Below are positions 17,459 through 20,791 of a stretch of 20,791 nt of DNA, piece after piece; within the stretch, counting starts at the first letter, position 1, and each line of letters begins with the position of its first letter. Origin of the DNA: Botryllus schlosseri (Eukaryota > Chordata > Ascidiacea > Stolidobranchia > Styelidae). The stretch lies in NCBI GenBank assembly GCA_000444245.1, contig ATSW01012434.1, forward strand, positions 1 through 20,791. Reading direction: 5' to 3'. The position numbers were made by a program, and so were the translations under genes. The notes under the pieces are model-generated. The model was not told where the DNA came from, made no database searches, and saw only the letters and a list, made by a program, of their open reading frames with translations.

Positions 17459-17700
17459 ATTTCTGCTCTACTGAGATTACTCTGAGAACTTTATATATGA
17501 AAGAAATCTCTGTGACGGGACAATGCGACGAAGCTCATGAAATGTATATCTGATTAGTGATTGGCCTCAGCACTGAGCGTACGTGTTCCTATGTGTTGTA
17601 TTACATTTATAGAGAGCAAATCCCAACGTGTTTGCTATCTCGGTTAACACAACTGCGCAAAGCACACTTGCAATTGAGTATACACATAGTCAGTGATTTC
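17459..17700 (-). promoter_or_regulatory. Probable transporter 5' region with TATA-like box
   Basis: A minus-strand TATATAA lies at 17491-17497, 33 nt upstream of the ATG. If used, it would give a leader of only a few bases. The sequence CAG|AAAT precedes the ATG and could also be a splice acceptor for an upstream leader exon or a trans-spliced leader. The two readings exclude each other, and neither is proven. A second TATA-like stretch lies near 17728-17740. Confidence 0.35.
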
Positions 17701-19074
17701 ATTACGTAGGTTGCGATTTGCGAAGCAAATATTTATAATATCCATGTAAATTAACAGCGACTAATTTGCTACATCATTCATCCTCTACAAAAGTTGCTTA
17801 TATTTAGACTTGAAGGTGGTCGATGATCATGCGATGATGGTCTGATATCTGATAGAACACAGTAGGCTACACCACGCATAGAGCCCGTCCACCATGATTG
17901 GATGTTTCGTTTTACTAGAATTCGAGCTTATTTTGTGGCAATTCGACGAACGTGTATGATACTTGTGCATGTATAAGATTCAGCAAGACAGAGATCGCAA
18001 CGACACTGTTGCATGACCGTGGTAGTCCTTCCTCATGTCTTGGTGTTAGACACGAGAAGACAGATTTTGCGAATCGAGTTGCTGGTCGCGCACAGGTTTG
18101 TAATTATTCTAGTCACGAATTTTTTTTATTCGACCTATTGACATATTTTTAAAAACGGAAAACGTGTCGAATCAACTTAAGTCAATTTGCGTACGTAGGT
18201 TCGACTTGTACTCGGGTCATTGTAACTTAGAAGAATGTTAAAAGTTACCATATACCACACGACCATATACCATACCTTGCGACTTGGTTTTGGTTACAAT
18301 CCTGCGGTACCTCCTGGCCCTTGTGGGACATTATTAGCTGTGATATGAATACCCGGTGTTATAGGACTAGCAGTGCTGATAGTGTAGTCCTAAATTGTCG
18401 TGCCCATCATAGGATGCCATAGTAGGCTACAGTTTAGATTAGAAAAGACAGCATTCGGTACGGCACGGCGTGCGCAAGTCGGCGGAACAGGCCCCGTAAT
18501 TTGTTCTCCATAGTGACTAAATATGGCTATTCCACGACATATTCGAATCCAGTGTGACACGGTGTGTGACAGTTTTAACACTGACGATTGCTCCTGTTTG
18601 ACGCGTTCAGATTCTCAAAAATCAATATCCTCTGATAGCTGATAGCGAATAGCTATATGCGACTTGTGCGCCCTCTCTCGGAGGAAAAAAATTCATGTCT
18701 GCACCTGATTTCCGACAGGTTATCAATTGTAAAATCCAGGAATATCTGTACACTGTACACTCACAGTGTACAGCTACAATCATCTCGTCACTCGCGACCA
18801 GCGTTGCGGAAGCAGTGTAAGGTTACATTTCGATCCATAAATAAATACTGTCATCCACAAGCTTCATTGGGAATTTGCAACGCTTTAAATTGACGAGTTT
18901 TTGGTAAAACGATAGTGATTTCATTTTCCTTCAAATGAAATACATAAAATGAACTGAGCTTAAATCAACACATGTATCAAACTGTGCCACCTTAAACATG
19001 GTAGCCATGTCATTTTATAGTGCGACAGCATGCGATGTTCAAATGTAATTTAATAACGAATGTCTAAAGGTGTC
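17701..19074. other. Upstream intergenic DNA, no gene seen
   Basis: No exon with matching partners was found. A 10-bp inverted repeat, CTGTACACTG (18746-18755) and CAGTGTACAG (18764-18773), could form a small hairpin. Confidence 0.5.
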
Positions 19075-19190
19075 GTTCAATGGTCTGATCTCAAAGACTA
19101 CTCCAAGTCGTTTCGGCATCATCCTATCTTTCATTGTATCGCTGCCTTGTGCTGTTTTGAATTTTATCAATAAACTTGAACTATGTTAAC
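19075..19190 (+). repeat. Family B 3' part
   Basis: It carries GGTCTGATCTCAAAGAC, CCAAGTCGTTTCGGCATC and TTTCATTGTATCGC, ending with AATAAACTTGAAC. Only the right half of the family is represented. Confidence 0.7.
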
Positions 19191-19334
19191 ATTTTCATGG
19201 ATTAAAAACACTACAAAAGATTGCTACAGGCTTACAATCACGGATTTTATTGGCAGCTACCGTAGCTAACGAGACTGTGCAGTTCAGTTTATAATTATAA
19301 ATTTTATCCAATCTATACACCACAAAATTGCTAT

Positions 19335-19445
19335 TACCATGGAACGGTGGGAAAATGTCGAAACGACTTGGGAGCAGTCTGTAAAATCAGATACGCACCT
19401 GGGCCTAAGCGATGTAAAAAAGAGGCATACATGTTTCATTTCAAT
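19335..19445 (-). repeat. Family B copy, inverted
   Basis: Read on the minus strand it gives GTATGCCTCTTTTTTACATC, GCTTAGGCCCAGGTG, TATCTGATTTTACAGACT and AAGTCGTTTCGACATTTTCC, the family B order. It faces the plus-strand copy at 19075-19190. Confidence 0.72.
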
Positions 19446-19678
19446 TTTGATTCCGTTTTATGAATTTTGCAGCAACACTTCATGCGAATGCATTCCTATT
19501 CGCATGTCGTCTGACTCGCGGTAGAGTCGTAGGCGCAATGCACACACACACTTGTACAATGTACATGTACGAAAGCTTACAGACTGTGAACCGTAGCGCG
19601 TGTATAGAGTCTGCGTTTCAGAACATAAAGAAACAGCGGAGAAATTCTTTTCGGTATGGTGTGAGTGAAGTGATGTCA

Positions 19679-19741
19679 CATGACGCAGTCACTTTTGAGA
19701 AAACAACAAACGCTCGAGCCTTGCTCAGCGAAATGGCGGCA
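19679..19741 (+). promoter_or_regulatory. Promoter-like motif patch
   Basis: TGACGCAGTCA (19681-19691) resembles an AP-1/MAF or CRE-type site. AAATGGCGGC (19731-19740) matches the YY1 core. Such motifs cluster at promoters, but no transcript or downstream exon could be shown on either strand. Confidence 0.25.
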
Positions 19742-20791
19742 TCTGTGTAAATAGGCTTGTGAGGTGAACTGTATAGTTTCTCCAGAAGGTAGCGTAAGAA
19801 TGTGTGATCCGAGCTTTAGTGATGAAGATAGCTTCTTTCGTTGTGGTTTACGTAACGAATAGTATCGAGGCATAACCGTCAGTTACCTCAGGACTTTAAC
19901 ATCCTAAATTAGATTGTTGTAAGAGCTTGCAGCAGCGGATATTTCGGTACCTAAGGACAACGTGGGTGTAAAGACTCGACTGCTCCAGTCGAATGCAGGT
20001 TGCAGCTTGTATACACAAGTTATGTGAATTGCATGTGAGGCCATTAACTTCGGATGGAACATTCCAAGGCTCACACAGTAGGATATGTGACCGTTTTTGC
20101 CTAGTATGTTAGTAACTTAATCTTCGTTAAACATACGCCGCGAAAAGATGTGTCGAAGCACCGTCCAAACTTATAAACCTCCGATAATGATTATGATTGT
20201 GACCAATTCTGAAATCGAATTGAAATAATTGCAGTTGCATATGACGAGGTATTATATTTGACACTTAGTCAGAGGTGGATTGGGCGATACGTTTCGTGCA
20301 CGTAGCTGATCATGATCAGTGATCACAAGAGATCGTTCACGGTTGTTTGACCTGATGTGGATACCAAAGTACAACACGACGACTGTCTAAATTTACTATA
20401 GGTACATTGTAATTTGACAGTATGATTATAGTCTGGTATAAGACCTTCAAAATATCATAATACATCTGAGCTGGAAGGAATTTCAAAGTTGCGTTTTAGG
20501 TAAAATTGCTTAATGCTAAAAATTGGCAGTTTTCGTTTCTTTTTATGCTTCAACCTTCACGCCGCATTTATCCCTATCATTTTCATTGAAGCGTCGACAA
20601 ACAAAATCCTTCGGCGAGTACGGGATATCTTTGAAGCATCAGGCCACGGGATCAGTTATCATGTTCATTGTTCATACAGTAGATGCAATGATCAGAAAGC
20701 GACTCGCAGGTTCCGATGCATTCAGAGCGAATCGAAACGATAACCAAACATATGTACATAGTACAGTGCATAGGAGATTAATATCTGAGTC
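19742..20791. other. Right-hand flank, no gene seen
   Basis: No convincing coding sequence on either strand. A 14-bp perfect palindrome, CTGATCATGATCAG, lies at 20306-20319 within a small GATC cluster. Confidence 0.5.

Noticed and set aside
19460-19873. ORFs of 96 codons (plus) and 65 codons (minus)
   Set aside because: Composition is not protein-like, and they overlap a promoter-like motif patch. No partner exons were found.
1-20791. CRISPR array, bacterial operon, or retroviral or LTR element
   Set aside because: There are no regularly spaced direct repeats with unique spacers, no ribosome-binding-site gene runs, and no reverse transcriptase, capsid or envelope-like frames.

Overview
The window is animal (metazoan) nuclear DNA. 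It is AT-rich, has no bacterial operon structure, and carries GT-AG introns, tRNA-derived SINEs and many short non-autonomous DNA transposons (hAT, piggyBac and pogo/Tigger types). An invertebrate deuterostome such as a tunicate would fit, but the sequence does not settle the species.

One host gene can be read completely. It lies on the minus strand, with its start codon at 17458 and its stop codon at 6265. Twelve coding exons (17431-17458, 16490-16581, 15572-15749, 15070-15186, 14359-14466, 13674-13805, 11162-11296, 10228-10370, 9304-9441, 7167-7260, 6929-7062, 6265-6441) join in phase through canonical GT-AG sites. They give 1476 nt, or 491 residues plus stop. The product is a 12-helix major facilitator superfamily transporter of the MFSD4 / NaGLT1 (sodium-dependent glucose transporter 1-like) family. 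It looks whole. No second gene could be established.

Layout from left to right. 1-5300 is repeat-rich downstream DNA: a GGAGTC minisatellite, a CA microsatellite, a TTAA-flanked piggyBac MITE, a degenerate telomere-like tract, a dispersed repeat (family A), a nested stack of two hAT MITEs with copies of a second repeat (family B), and a tRNA-SINE. 5300-6264 is 3' flank or UTR. 6265-17458 is the transporter. Its introns hold a pogo-type MITE and a hAT MITE with a perfect 8-bp target duplication (intron 9), a symmetric 104-bp inverted repeat immediately downstream of the exon-8 donor (intron 8), a family A copy and an orphan plus-strand open exon-like block (intron 7), and a pair of tandem exon-like blocks (intron 6). 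Several hAT ends and SINEs lie in the remaining introns. 17459-20791 is upstream DNA with a TATA-like box close to the ATG, scattered repeat B pieces and one patch of promoter-like motifs near 19680-19740.

The features most worth follow-up are the 225-bp hairpin beside a splice donor, the phase-compatible tandem exon-like blocks in intron 6, and the unclassified dispersed families A and B. Exon calls rest on hand translation and phase matching. Family assignment rests on recognised motifs, not on a database search.
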